From Bacteroidota bacterium (GTDB lineage: Bacteria; Bacteroidota; Bacteroidia; Flavobacteriales_D; Crocinitomicaceae), in the NCBI GenBank assembly GCA_016192075.1, contig JACPUU010000012.1:372001-436000 (forward strand): a stretch of 64,000 bases of DNA. The letters are read 5' to 3'. Positions 1 to 7,976 of this stretch are shown here, piece by piece; within the stretch, counting starts at the first letter, position 1, and the number at the start of each line of letters is the position of its first letter. Below the pieces are notes generated by a model that did not search any database, had not been told where the DNA came from, and was given only the letters and a program-made list of their open reading frames with translations. The position numbers were made by a program, and so were the translations under genes.

Positions 1-2
1 TT

Positions 3-707
3 ATTGCATTTGTGCTGGTACTTGCCGGTTTGCTTTTTCAACGCCTGCATCTCTTTATTCTGGCGGCCACAGGTATTTTAGTCTGGCTGATGTTGTTTGT
101 GGCGCACATGAATTCACTTGACCCGGAAATAACCAACCTGGTGCCGGTACTAAAATCGTACTGGCTGATGATTCACGTGGCTGTTATTACCGGCAGTTAT
201 GCGTTTCTGGGGCTTGCGGCCATTCTGGCCCTGGTGAATATGGTTATGTTTGTTTTTGTGAATGAGCGCAACAAATCATCCATTAATACAACGTCACGGC
301 TGTTATCGTACGTTATTGAAATGACTGTAATTATAGGTCTTTTTATGCTTACCATAGGAACCTTTTTGGGCGGTGTTTGGGCCAATGAAAGCTGGGGACG
401 ATACTGGGGCTGGGATGCTAAAGAAACCTGGGCGCTGGCTTCTGTGCTGGTGTATGCAATTATTCTGCATTTGCGTTTTATACCCGGACTTAAAAGTCAT
501 TTTGCGTTCAACACAGCAGCGCTGTGGGGATTTTCATCTATTATCATGACTTTTTTTGGCGTCAACTTCTATTTAAGCGGGCTGCACTCTTATGCCAAAG
601 GAGATCCGGTTCCAATTCCAGACTGGATTCCGGTCACGGTTATTCTTTTAATAGGCTTAAATATTTTAGCTTATCTTCGCTACCGTATCACCTTTAAAAA
701 GCAGTAA
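3..707 (+). CDS. ccsA: Cytochrome c biogenesis protein CcsA/ResC-type, C-terminal part (5' end outside window)
   Basis: Reading is open to the window edge, so the N-terminus is missing; the first in-frame start-like codon is a GTG at position 12. The remaining 230 or so residues are strongly hydrophobic with about six membrane segments. They carry the tryptophan-rich haem-handling motif WGRYWGWD near residues 128-135 (counted from position 12), followed by KETWA. Conserved histidines flank it: one in SYWLMIH around residue 54 and one in GLHSY near the end. In System II cytochrome c maturation this protein presents haem to apocytochrome on the outer face of the membrane. In Bacteroidota it is often fused to a ResB/CcsB domain, but whether that is so here cannot be seen. 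It overlaps the next gene by one base (TAATG), which suggests translational coupling. Confidence 0.85.
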   Translation: MAFVLVLAGLLFQRLHLFILAATGILVWLMLFVAHMNSLDPEITNLVPVLKSYWLMIHVAVITGSYAFLGLAAILALVNMVMFVFVNERNKSSINTTSRLLSYVIEMTVIIGLFMLTIGTFLGGVWANESWGRYWGWDAKETWALASVLVYAIILHLRFIPGLKSHFAFNTAALWGFSSIIMTFFGVNFYLSGLHSYAKGDPVPIPDWIPVTVILLIGLNILAYLRYRITFKKQ

Positions 708-1159
708 TGGGTTCTATTCTCAATAAAAAAGATCACGAAGAGATTAAATTGCGCGTAGCAGATTTAAAGCGCGATGATTTACCGCTTTGGGGGAAAATGA
801 ACGTGGGTGAAATGCTGTGTCACACTGCTGACCAGGTAAAACTGGCAACCGGTGAAATTCAGGTTGAAGACCGCTCAAAATTTATGACCCGCACGGTGCT
901 GAAACGATTAATTCTGATGGGCATGAAAGCTCCCAAAGGAAAGGTAGAAACGCTGGCAGAGGTAAATCCACACAAACAGGGATCAAAACCGGTTAATTTT
1001 GAGTCAGACCGCGATTATCTTTTGCGAAAAATAGACGATTTTATTGCTGCATCAGGTGACACACCTGTACATCCTTTATTTGGTAAACTTACCAAAAAGC
1101 AATGGGGTAAACTGATTTATACGCACCTGGACCATCATTTGAGCCAGTTTGGATCATAA
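707..1159 (+). CDS. DUF1569 (DinB-like) protein
   Basis: A 150-residue soluble protein matching the DUF1569 family, which has the DinB/YfiT four-helix fold. Family hallmarks are visible: MNVGEMLCHTADQ near residues 31-43, HPLFGKLTKKQWGKLIY near 122-139, and the terminal HLDHHLSQFG. The histidines at about 39, 141 and 145 are positioned like the metal ligands of DinB proteins. DinB-fold enzymes are often thiol-dependent transferases, but the substrate of this family is unknown, so no reaction is assigned. The start ATG lies in the stop of the cytochrome gene (TAATG), so the two are probably co-transcribed. Functional linkage to haem maturation is not established. Confidence 0.8.
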   Translation: MGSILNKKDHEEIKLRVADLKRDDLPLWGKMNVGEMLCHTADQVKLATGEIQVEDRSKFMTRTVLKRLILMGMKAPKGKVETLAEVNPHKQGSKPVNFESDRDYLLRKIDDFIAASGDTPVHPLFGKLTKKQWGKLIYTHLDHHLSQFGS

Positions 1160-1258
1160 GCTCCTGAAATCAGGCCTTTACATTTATTTTTTTTCGAAAC
1201 AGACAATATTCTGAAATCACCCGCGTTTATTTAAAAAAACAAAACCTAGTGATTGCCT

Positions 1259-1444
1259 ATGCCAAAAATTTACTCGTCTGATTTTAAAACCTCACCTAAA
1301 AACAATCCGGAAACGGAAACAAAGATTGGCCCGAAAGCAGAAGTACTCAACAACATTCTGAATTTCTCCAGAGCTTTGGAAGTTTTAAAAACAACTGTCA
1401 CCAATAAAACGGGGACATCGGCTGTTGAGATTGTGTTAAACTAA
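1259..1444 (+). CDS. Small uncharacterised protein (61 aa)
   Basis: A short open frame beginning MPKIYSSDFKTSP. The frame can be extended to a TTG at 1253, but the ATG at 1259 is more plausible. The protein has no membrane segment or recognisable domain. It has a charged, proline- and asparagine-rich N-terminal half and a possible amphipathic helix (VLNNILNFSRALEVLKTTV) in the second half. A strong rho-independent terminator follows 5 nt after the stop, which supports a real transcription unit. I do not recognise a family. It could be a small regulatory or scaffold protein, or a chance ORF. Confidence 0.5.
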   Translation: MPKIYSSDFKTSPKNNPETETKIGPKAEVLNNILNFSRALEVLKTTVTNKTGTSAVEIVLN

Positions 1445-1448
1445 AAGA

Positions 1449-1490
1449 AAAGGCCGCATTCTGAATTTGTTTCAGGAGCGGCCTTTTTAA
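1449..1490 (+). terminator. Rho-independent terminator after the small ORF
   Basis: AAAGGCCGC at 1449-1457 pairs with GCGGCCTTT at 1478-1486, with a loop of about 20 nt and a short T run. It lies between the small ORF and the converging caspase gene. A poly-A stretch on the left arm means it could work in both directions. Confidence 0.75.
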
Positions 1491-1504
1491 GTTTCCGTTT
1501 TTTT

Positions 1505-2962
1505 TTACTTCATAAACTTGTCGTAAACCACGTTCTGTGGATTACATTCGGTACATAGTTCTGATTTTTTCAGCGTTCCATTTACGGTTCCGGTCATTAC
1601 GTCTCCCCAATCAGGTTCATCATCCTGTTTGAATTTACTGATTTCTTCACGCAGCGCGCCAATAAAACTGCAGGTAAAAAAGCCACCGTTGTTCATTGTA
1701 CACCAGGAATATTCTCCTTTGCTGGCACCAGCAGCAATAATGTCGCCATCGGTCATCAGAAAAAGCTGTTTAAGTTTATTTACATCCGGATCAACGCTTG
1801 AGCGTGAATTCATAAAGCTGCTTCCAACAGACCTGGAGAAACCAATGTCACTGTTGCAGCAATCACCCAATACCAGGTTAAGGCGGGCTCCTTTTTGAAC
1901 AATGACATCAAACACCTGTTTCAAATTCATGGTTGCAGCATCATCGATGGGCTGGTATTCGCTGTACCGCATATCCAGCTGCGGGTATTTTTCTGTCTGG
2001 TTAGAAAAACGGTAGCCATGCCCTGAATACATAAAAATGACAACATCATTCGGTCCGGGATTAAATGACGCCATAAATGTTTCAACATTTTTTTTGGTAA
2101 ACTGCTTGTCTGAAATAAGTACGTTGTTCATGTCTACACCCATTGCTTCTGATATTCCGGTTACTTCACCCAAAATATTATTGACATCTACCTGGGTTGA
2201 TGATCCTATGTCTGAAATCAAGGTGTTTGCTACTACAATGAGGTGAATTTTAACAGGCAGATTCGAATAAGTGCCACCGGTTGTATTGTCTGTATTTGCA
2301 CCGGTATCCGTAGTTGTGGTATTGCCGGCTGTATTGTCTGTATCATCTGTTGTACCTGAATTGTTGCTGAAAGAAGTGTTGTGCGTATTTTCATTTGTGT
2401 CAGTGGTGTTCTGGAATGAAGATACATTGCCTGAGCCGGAGTTATTTTCAGCAGCATAGTCCTGCCCGGCAGCAAGCAGCACTGAGTAATCGTATTCATT
2501 GGTATAATAAAAAAACTGCAGGTACTCAGCATTGATCCAGGCCATGTCTACTTCAACAAATTCAGGCTCAATGATGTTTTCATAATTTTCAGCAACCAGG
2601 TCACTGTTACTGATAATAAATGGTCCTGCAAATTCCCCGGTTGTTTCATCGCGGTACCAGAAAAGGTGGTCAGGGTCCCATTCGTCATCTGTTTCATGCT
2701 GCACAAATTCACTGGAGGTGGCAACCATGGTAATAACATCACCGGTTTCCTCATCAATTGAATACTTGTATTCAGAATGTACCAGGTTGTAGGCACCGTC
2801 AGCGCCGTAATAACCGGTACGCATGTAAACGTCGTCTTCAGAGAAAAAGACCATGAACCCGAAATATTCCGTTCCGGCATTGGTCCATCGGATATCATAC
2901 AGGTTCTGTGACTTCGCAAAAAAGGAAATCAATAATACGAGTATTAATAGGAGTTTTTTCAT
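1505..2962 (-). CDS. Secreted caspase-like (peptidase C14) protein
   Basis: The start chosen is the ATG at 2962, which gives a clear signal peptide (MKKLLLILVLLISFFAKSQ) and 485 residues; the longer frame to 3049 adds an implausible N-terminus. Residues 20-170 form an uncharacterised region rich in aromatic and acidic residues. Residues about 172-232 are a Thr/Asn/Ser/Asp-rich low-complexity linker. A caspase-haemoglobinase domain then runs from about 235 to 470. It has the catalytic histidine in MYSGHGYR (H315) and the cysteine in LVLGDCCNSD (C368 or C369), the dyad of clan CD peptidases. The probable location is the cell envelope or outside the cell. The target is unknown. Upstream lies the 126-bp repeat array and then the SpoIIE gene on the same strand. 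No sorting domain was recognised at the C-terminus. Confidence 0.8.
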   Translation of the reverse strand: MKKLLLILVLLISFFAKSQNLYDIRWTNAGTEYFGFMVFFSEDDVYMRTGYYGADGAYNLVHSEYKYSIDEETGDVITMVATSSEFVQHETDDEWDPDHLFWYRDETTGEFAGPFIISNSDLVAENYENIIEPEFVEVDMAWINAEYLQFFYYTNEYDYSVLLAAGQDYAAENNSGSGNVSSFQNTTDTNENTHNTSFSNNSGTTDDTDNTAGNTTTTDTGANTDNTTGGTYSNLPVKIHLIVVANTLISDIGSSTQVDVNNILGEVTGISEAMGVDMNNVLISDKQFTKKNVETFMASFNPGPNDVVIFMYSGHGYRFSNQTEKYPQLDMRYSEYQPIDDAATMNLKQVFDVIVQKGARLNLVLGDCCNSDIGFSRSVGSSFMNSRSSVDPDVNKLKQLFLMTDGDIIAAGASKGEYSWCTMNNGGFFTCSFIGALREEISKFKQDDEPDWGDVMTGTVNGTLKKSELCTECNPQNVVYDKFMK

Positions 2963-3053
2963 GGCATCAACAGATTGGCGTGGTGAGGAATAAAAATAAT
3001 TAAAAACTCTGGTAAAATTCAAGATTGGGAAACAAAAAATGATTCCCAATCAA

Positions 3054-3497
3054 CGTGTTTGTTCGTCAATGGTAATTTGGGTGTTACCTGGGCGTTAGAT
3101 AGTGACTCCAATCACGCAGCTAGTTTGCTTTGTATAAATTCAGGTGAGATGCCTCCTTTGTCGGCATAGACGCTATCAGTGTGCTTGTTCGTCAATTGTA
3201 ATTTAGATGTTACCTGAGCATTAGATAGTGACTCCAATCACGCAGCTAGTTTGCTTTGTATAAATTCAGGTGAGATGCCTCCTTTGTCGGCATAGACGCT
3301 ATCAGCGTGTTTGTTCGTCAATAATAATTGGGGTGTTACCTGAGCATTAGATAGTGACTCCAATCACGCAGCTGGTTTGCTTTGTATAAATTCAGGTGAG
3401 ATGCCTCCTTTGTCGGCATAGACGCTATCAGCGTGTTTGTTCGTCAATGGTAATTTGGGTGTTACCTGAGCATTAGATGGTGACTCCAATCACGCAG
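3054..3497. repeat. 126-bp direct tandem repeat, about 3.5 copies
   Basis: The landmark GTGACTCCAATCACGCAG recurs at 3102, 3228, 3354 and, with one change just before it, 3480. The period is therefore exactly 126 bp (42 codons). Three full units and a partial fourth cover 3054-3497, with only a few substitutions between copies. The right-hand partial copy is the end of the SpoIIE gene, including its codons for CVIGVTI and the stop. On the reverse strand one other frame is open through most of each unit and closes with TGA once per unit. It would encode a 41-residue peptide containing DSVYADKGG and ISPEFIQSKLAA. There are no spacers between units, so this is not a CRISPR array. Confidence 0.95.
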
Positions 3498-5665
3498 ATA
3501 TCGTCTACCTGCTCCAGTTCTCCTTTCCAGCTTTCAAAGTTTATGGACAGTTCATTTAGCTGATTTTCCATTGGTTCCTGGTGATTTTGAACCAGAATTT
3601 CTTTGAATTGCTGATACTTGAATTTTTTACCTTTCGGGCCCCCGAACTGATCTGCCAGACCATCTGAAAATAAGTAAATCCGGTCATCGGCATACAGCAT
3701 CAGTTCGTGTTTTGTAAAGTCGCGCGCTTTGGAAAAACGTCCGATAGGCTGCTTGTCTGATTTTAATTCAATCAGCGTACAAAGTTTGGTGTCGTGCAGT
3801 GAAATTTCTGACCGCTCTCCAAAGGTTTCTGATTTAAGTCCCCGGCGAATGATGTAAATATTGTTATTGGCTCCGGCGTAGGTCATTTTTTTAGCAATGG
3901 TATCAATGCAGATTAAGCTGATATCCATTCCGTCTTTGACTTCACTGCCGCTTTTATCAAATGTTTCAATTACCAGCTGCCTTGTTTTATCAAGTATCAG
4001 GTTCGGTTCTGTAATTCCAAATTCAAAAACAGAACGATTGAGTGCATTGTGGCAAACCACGCTGACCATTGCCCCGGGTACACCATGCCCGGTACAATCT
4101 GCAACGGCAAGAATCAGTAAATGATCAATTTTTTCCATCCAGTAGAAATCGCCGCTTACCACATTTTTTGGCTGGTACCAGACAAAGCTGTCACGAAATG
4201 CATTGGAAACACTTTCAACCGGCGGCAGTATAGCCTGCTGAATACGTTTGGCGTAGGTAATGCTGTCTGATATTTCTTTGTAGGTTTCTTCCAGAATGTG
4301 GTGTTGTTTTTCAATTTTCTGCTTTTGACTTTCCACTTCGTTTTTCTGGTTCTGGATAAGTTCATTGTCCCGCTGTTTTCGCATGTAATTGCGCACGCTG
4401 ATAAAGACGACATAAGCCATCAGCACCAGTACAATGATGAGTGCGTAACGAAACGTTTTTTCTTTCCCGATAACAGCATTCTGCTCACTGATTTTACTGT
4501 CTTTAATCTCCTGTATTTTTTGATTCTGCAGGCTGTCTTTCAGTGACTCTTTTTCATATTCATATTTCAGGCTTTGTGCCAGTGTTGCCCGTTCATTGAT
4601 AACGTTGTGCAAACTGTCGCGCATGTCAATAAACAATTCATGATAGTATAGCGCCTTTTCATAATTTTTACGCAGTTTAAAAATATCATACAGTGTCTGA
4701 GCTGCGTTTTGAATATCCATGGGGTAGGCAATTTCTTCTGCTAAAAGAAGGCTGCGCTCAGCATAAGTCTGGGCCTTGTCAACCTGGTCCATACTCAGGT
4801 AAACGGACGCAATGTTGTTCAGTGAAAAAGCCGCTCCTGAATATTCCCCGTTAATTTCACGTATCTGAAGCGCTTTGTTATAATAGTCAATGGCCTTGGT
4901 AGGGTAGCCTTCATTGAAGTAGATACCTGCAATGTTGTCGTAGGATATGGCCATTACACGCTCGTCATTAAGCTCTTTGGAAATGCGCAGGCTTTTTTCA
5001 AAACAATGCAGTGCTTCAAATGTTCTTCCCTGTTCTTTATACAGGGTACCAATGTTGTTGAGTGAAAGAGCCACACCAATATTGTCTCCAATCCGTTTTT
5101 TGAGTCTCAGGCTTTCATTGTGGTAAAAGAGTGATTTAGCGGTGTCACCCTGCGCGCTGTATAAAACTCCCAGGTTATTGAAACCTGAAGCACAGCCATT
5201 GTAATCATTTATACGTTCATAAATTTCAAGCGCACGGTGATAGTAAATCAGTGCACCGGGCACATTACCTTCATTGTCGCAGATGTATCCGAAGTTGCTT
5301 ACCGAACCTGCAATCAGGGATGCCAGCTTTTTTTGCTCTTCAGGCACCTGCGTATGTTTTATTTCCATGCTGGCAGCCAGGTAGAGATAGGTATTGTATT
5401 TGGGCCACACGGCCTCATTCCAGCACTCATCCACAATGTGTTCAATCAGGTCAAGTGCTATGGTATCATGAGCGGCTTTGTGAAACAGGGCCAGGGAAGT
5501 ATCCAGCAAGGTGCGGTCAGTGACAGATACCAGTTCCAGGTCAAGAGAATCAACCAGGTAGAATTTTTTGTCGCCGTAGGTCTGTGACCACGTAACCGAA
5601 AACATCATGAATACCGGCAACAGAATACACCATCGTATCTGCCTGCCGGGAACCAGAGTCGTCAT
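3473..5665 (-). CDS. TPR-sensor SpoIIE-type (PP2C) serine phosphatase
   Basis: A 730-residue protein. It has a signal peptide (residues 1-27), then an export-side sensor of about five to six tetratricopeptide repeats (roughly 115-345; motifs such as NNLGVLYSAQGD and NNIGTLYKEQG). A coiled coil and a membrane helix follow (YALIIVLVLMAYVVFISV, about 407-424), then a second coiled coil (430-475), and a cytoplasmic SpoIIE/PP2C domain (about 480-730). Metal-binding acidic residues are visible in SGDFYW (D506), VADCTGHGVPGAM (D523), LFSDGLADQ (about D668) and the terminal DDICVIGV. Such proteins dephosphorylate anti-sigma-factor antagonists or other regulators in response to an envelope signal. The partner is not identifiable here. 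The last eight codons coincide with the right-hand copy of a 126-bp tandem repeat. An intact phosphatase fold is present. Confidence 0.88.
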   Translation of the reverse strand: MTTLVPGRQIRWCILLPVFMMFSVTWSQTYGDKKFYLVDSLDLELVSVTDRTLLDTSLALFHKAAHDTIALDLIEHIVDECWNEAVWPKYNTYLYLAASMEIKHTQVPEEQKKLASLIAGSVSNFGYICDNEGNVPGALIYYHRALEIYERINDYNGCASGFNNLGVLYSAQGDTAKSLFYHNESLRLKKRIGDNIGVALSLNNIGTLYKEQGRTFEALHCFEKSLRISKELNDERVMAISYDNIAGIYFNEGYPTKAIDYYNKALQIREINGEYSGAAFSLNNIASVYLSMDQVDKAQTYAERSLLLAEEIAYPMDIQNAAQTLYDIFKLRKNYEKALYYHELFIDMRDSLHNVINERATLAQSLKYEYEKESLKDSLQNQKIQEIKDSKISEQNAVIGKEKTFRYALIIVLVLMAYVVFISVRNYMRKQRDNELIQNQKNEVESQKQKIEKQHHILEETYKEISDSITYAKRIQQAILPPVESVSNAFRDSFVWYQPKNVVSGDFYWMEKIDHLLILAVADCTGHGVPGAMVSVVCHNALNRSVFEFGITEPNLILDKTRQLVIETFDKSGSEVKDGMDISLICIDTIAKKMTYAGANNNIYIIRRGLKSETFGERSEISLHDTKLCTLIELKSDKQPIGRFSKARDFTKHELMLYADDRIYLFSDGLADQFGGPKGKKFKYQQFKEILVQNHQEPMENQLNELSINFESWKGELEQVDDICVIGVTI

Positions 5666-5809
5666 TTTAAATTTCAGATGCGTGATGTAATTCAGGTTTT
5701 AATAGCTTAACAGGCTAAAATAGCGATTTTAATTGATTCTTCTCCCAAAACCGGGCATGCCCGTGCGAATATGCCGCCAGACACCGTTCATCAACAGGTT
5801 ATTAATTCT

Positions 5810-5817
5810 TAAATTTG
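5810..5817 (+). promoter_or_regulatory. -7 promoter element of the SGNH hydrolase gene
   Basis: TAAATTTG matches the Bacteroidota -7 consensus TAnnTTTG exactly and ends only 7 nt before the ATG at 5825. A transcript starting at the usual distance would have almost no 5' leader. A 12-bp palindrome, CGGGCATGCCCG, lies upstream at 5752-5763 and could be an operator, though nothing ties it to a regulator. Confidence 0.55.
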
Positions 5818-5824
5818 TAAAACG

Positions 5825-6499
5825 ATGCAGAAAATAACTGTTATTCTCTTTTTGATTTGTTTTTCATTTTGTACCGGATCCATGAACCATTCCGCAGCTG
5901 AACCTGTTTCTTTTCTTGCCCTGGGTGACTCGTATACAATAGGAGAAGGTGTTGCCGTAAAAGATAGCTGGCCGCATCAGCTTGCTGCAAGACTAACCAA
6001 AGAGGGAATTCCGGTTGAATCACCGCAGATTATTGCCCGTACAGGCTGGCGCACCGATAACCTTATTTCAGCCTTTCAGGACAAAAACCTGGCTGAAAAA
6101 TATGATCTTGTTTCTGTTTTGATTGGGGTCAACAACCAGTTCCAGGGTAAGTCAGTTGAGGCTTATGCAAACGATCTGCGCGAGCTTTTGAATTTAGTCA
6201 TTAACCAGTGCTCACGTGGAAAATCAGGTGTATTTGTGTTAAGCATTCCCGATTATGGATCAACGCCTTTTGGTAAAACAGACCGGGAAGCTATTGGAAA
6301 AGAAATTGACCAGTGGAATGCGGTCTGCAAATCGGTTTGTGATGAATTTGAGGTTCCGTTTTATGACATAACCACGGTTTCAAAAAAAGCAGCTGCTGAT
6401 GCATCACTCACCTCAAAAGACAATTTACACCCAAGCGGCAAAATGTATGCATTGTGGGTAAATGAAATCTACAGCAAGGTGGCAAACCTTTTGAAGTAA
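5825..6499 (+). CDS. Exported SGNH/GDSL hydrolase
   Basis: A 224-residue protein with a hydrophobic export signal, MQKITVILFLICFSFC. C16 could be a weak lipobox cysteine. The SGNH hydrolase blocks are in order: LGDSYTIGEG with nucleophile S36, a glycine in ARTGWRT around 74, GVNNQ with N103/N104 and the terminal DNLHPSG supplying D199 and H202. The family removes acyl groups from lipids, polysaccharides or peptidoglycan; substrate cannot be told from sequence. The gene stands alone behind its own promoter and converges on the CorC-like gene with no base between the two stop codons. Confidence 0.85.
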   Translation: MQKITVILFLICFSFCTGSMNHSAAEPVSFLALGDSYTIGEGVAVKDSWPHQLAARLTKEGIPVESPQIIARTGWRTDNLISAFQDKNLAEKYDLVSVLIGVNNQFQGKSVEAYANDLRELLNLVINQCSRGKSGVFVLSIPDYGSTPFGKTDREAIGKEIDQWNAVCKSVCDEFEVPFYDITTVSKKAAADASLTSKDNLHPSGKMYALWVNEIYSKVANLLK

Positions 6500-7792
6500 T
6501 TATTCCCTCAGATCTACAACCTGAACCAGGGTAACCGTTGTGCGTGATTTTTTCAGGATGGTAAATTCAAATTCATCTGAAACGAGTTTATCATTAACGG
6601 CAGGTATTTTGCCAAATTTATCAATCAGGTAACCTGCCAGTGTTTTGAATGCATCACTTTTTTCAAGGTCATGCGGCAGCAAATCATTAATGTCATCAAT
6701 GGTTGCAGAGGCCAGCACGGTGTATGTTTTGTCACCGGTTTTTTCGACAAACGGCGTTTCGTTGTCTGATTCATCCTGAATTTCGCCTACCAGTTCTTCC
6801 AGAATATCTTCCATGGTAATGATACCGAGTGTTCCGCCGTATTCATCCACAACGATGGCCATTTGCTGGTGTTTCTGCTGAAATTCTTTTAACAAGGATC
6901 CTATTCGTTTGTTTTGCGGAATCAAAATGGCTGGTGCAACAATGCTTCGAAGATCAATGGTTCCGCCTTTGCGCATTTTTACCAGGATATCTTTGAGGTG
7001 GGTAATACCCGCAATGTTGTCAAGGCTGTCTTCAAAACAGGGAATTCGTGAAAACCCTTCTTCAATGACTTTTTCAAGAACGGCTTCATTGTAATCTTTC
7101 AGGTCAAGCGCCACAATTTTTGTACGCGGAACCATGACCTCTTCAGCAGTTCTTTCTGAAAACTCAAAGGCATTTTTGATAATGTCGTAATTTGTTTCAC
7201 CAATTTCACCGCTTTCTTTACCTTGCTGCACAAGGTATTTGAGCTCATCACTGCTGTGTACATCGGTTCCGTGCATGTTTGAAATACCAATCAGTTTCAG
7301 AATAGAATTGGCAATACCATTTAAAATCCAGATAAACGGCCTGAAAATGATGTAAAAAAACTGCAGCGGATAGGCAAGTGTCAGGGTAGTGCGTTCCGAA
7401 CGCTGAATGGCTATAGATTTGGGAGCAAGTTCTCCAAACACAATGTGAAGCACCGTAATGATGGCAAAAGCAACGGGCAGGGCAATGGCATGAGCCGTTT
7501 CAGCACTTGTTTCAATATTAAAAAGCCCCATCAGGTTAATAATCATTTTAGAAACAACAGGTTCTCCAATCCACCCTAAACCCAGGCTGGCAAGGGTAAT
7601 ACCCAATTGCGTTGCGGCCAGGTAACCATCCAGGTGGCTGACAATGTGTTTACCCAAAATTGCAAAACGGTTCCCTGCTTTTACATGAACTTCAAGCTGT
7701 GAAGCCCTGACTTTGACAATGGCAAACTCAGCAGCCACAAAGAAGCCATTCATAAAAACAAGTAAAAGTGTGATAAAAATATCCATTGCCAT
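6500..7792 (-). CDS. CNNM/CorC-type transporter-associated membrane protein (DUF21-CBS-CorC)
   Basis: A 430-residue protein with three parts. An N-terminal DUF21 membrane domain spans residues 1-190 (helices near 5-27, 60-80, 103-122 and 135-165, and the conserved GELAPKSIAIQ). A CBS pair covers about 215-340, including MVPRTKIVAL, IAGITHLKDIL and VDEYGGTLGIITMEDILEELVGEI. A CorC_HlyC domain covers about 350-428. This is the full architecture of the family annotated as hemolysin or gliding motility-associated GldE-like proteins, whose CNNM and CorC relatives transport Mg2+. The CBS pair probably senses adenine nucleotides. Its length is normal and nothing is missing. Confidence in the family is high; the ion is inferred. 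Confidence 0.9.
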   Translation of the reverse strand: MAMDIFITLLLVFMNGFFVAAEFAIVKVRASQLEVHVKAGNRFAILGKHIVSHLDGYLAATQLGITLASLGLGWIGEPVVSKMIINLMGLFNIETSAETAHAIALPVAFAIITVLHIVFGELAPKSIAIQRSERTTLTLAYPLQFFYIIFRPFIWILNGIANSILKLIGISNMHGTDVHSSDELKYLVQQGKESGEIGETNYDIIKNAFEFSERTAEEVMVPRTKIVALDLKDYNEAVLEKVIEEGFSRIPCFEDSLDNIAGITHLKDILVKMRKGGTIDLRSIVAPAILIPQNKRIGSLLKEFQQKHQQMAIVVDEYGGTLGIITMEDILEELVGEIQDESDNETPFVEKTGDKTYTVLASATIDDINDLLPHDLEKSDAFKTLAGYLIDKFGKIPAVNDKLVSDEFEFTILKKSRTTVTLVQVVDLRE

Positions 7793-7917
7793 AACGGCTC
7801 AAAATTAAGATTTGGAAACCAATAGTTGGAATTAAAACCGGTTTAATTGTTGACAGTTGTTCGTGTATTGGCCTGCTGATAACTTTCGTCACGCATCAGG
7901 ATTCATTGAAAACTAGC

Positions 7918-7925
7918 TATATTTG
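7918..7925 (+). promoter_or_regulatory. -7 promoter element upstream of the ABC-F gene
   Basis: TATATTTG, an exact TAnnTTTG match, lies 51 nt before the ATG of the ABC-F gene in the divergent region shared with the CorC-like gene. Confidence 0.6.
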
Positions 7926-7976
7926 CAGCGCCTCCGCAAAAAATGATACGCCGGTGGCAGCTCAAAATTTAAGATA

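Noticed and set aside
2963-3049. 29-residue N-terminal extension of the caspase-like protein
   Set aside because: It would bury the signal peptide inside the chain; the ATG at 2962 begins a good export signal.
3121-3180. Transposase fragment suggested by VYADKGG in the 126-bp repeat
   Set aside because: The resemblance to DDE transposase motifs is only six or seven residues and the frame closes each unit; not enough to call a mobile element.
3054-3497. CRISPR array
   Set aside because: Units are 126 bp and directly abutting with no unique spacers, and no cas gene is present.
5237-5587. 116-residue forward ORF opposite the SpoIIE gene
   Set aside because: It is antisense to well-supported coding sequence and has no independent signal.
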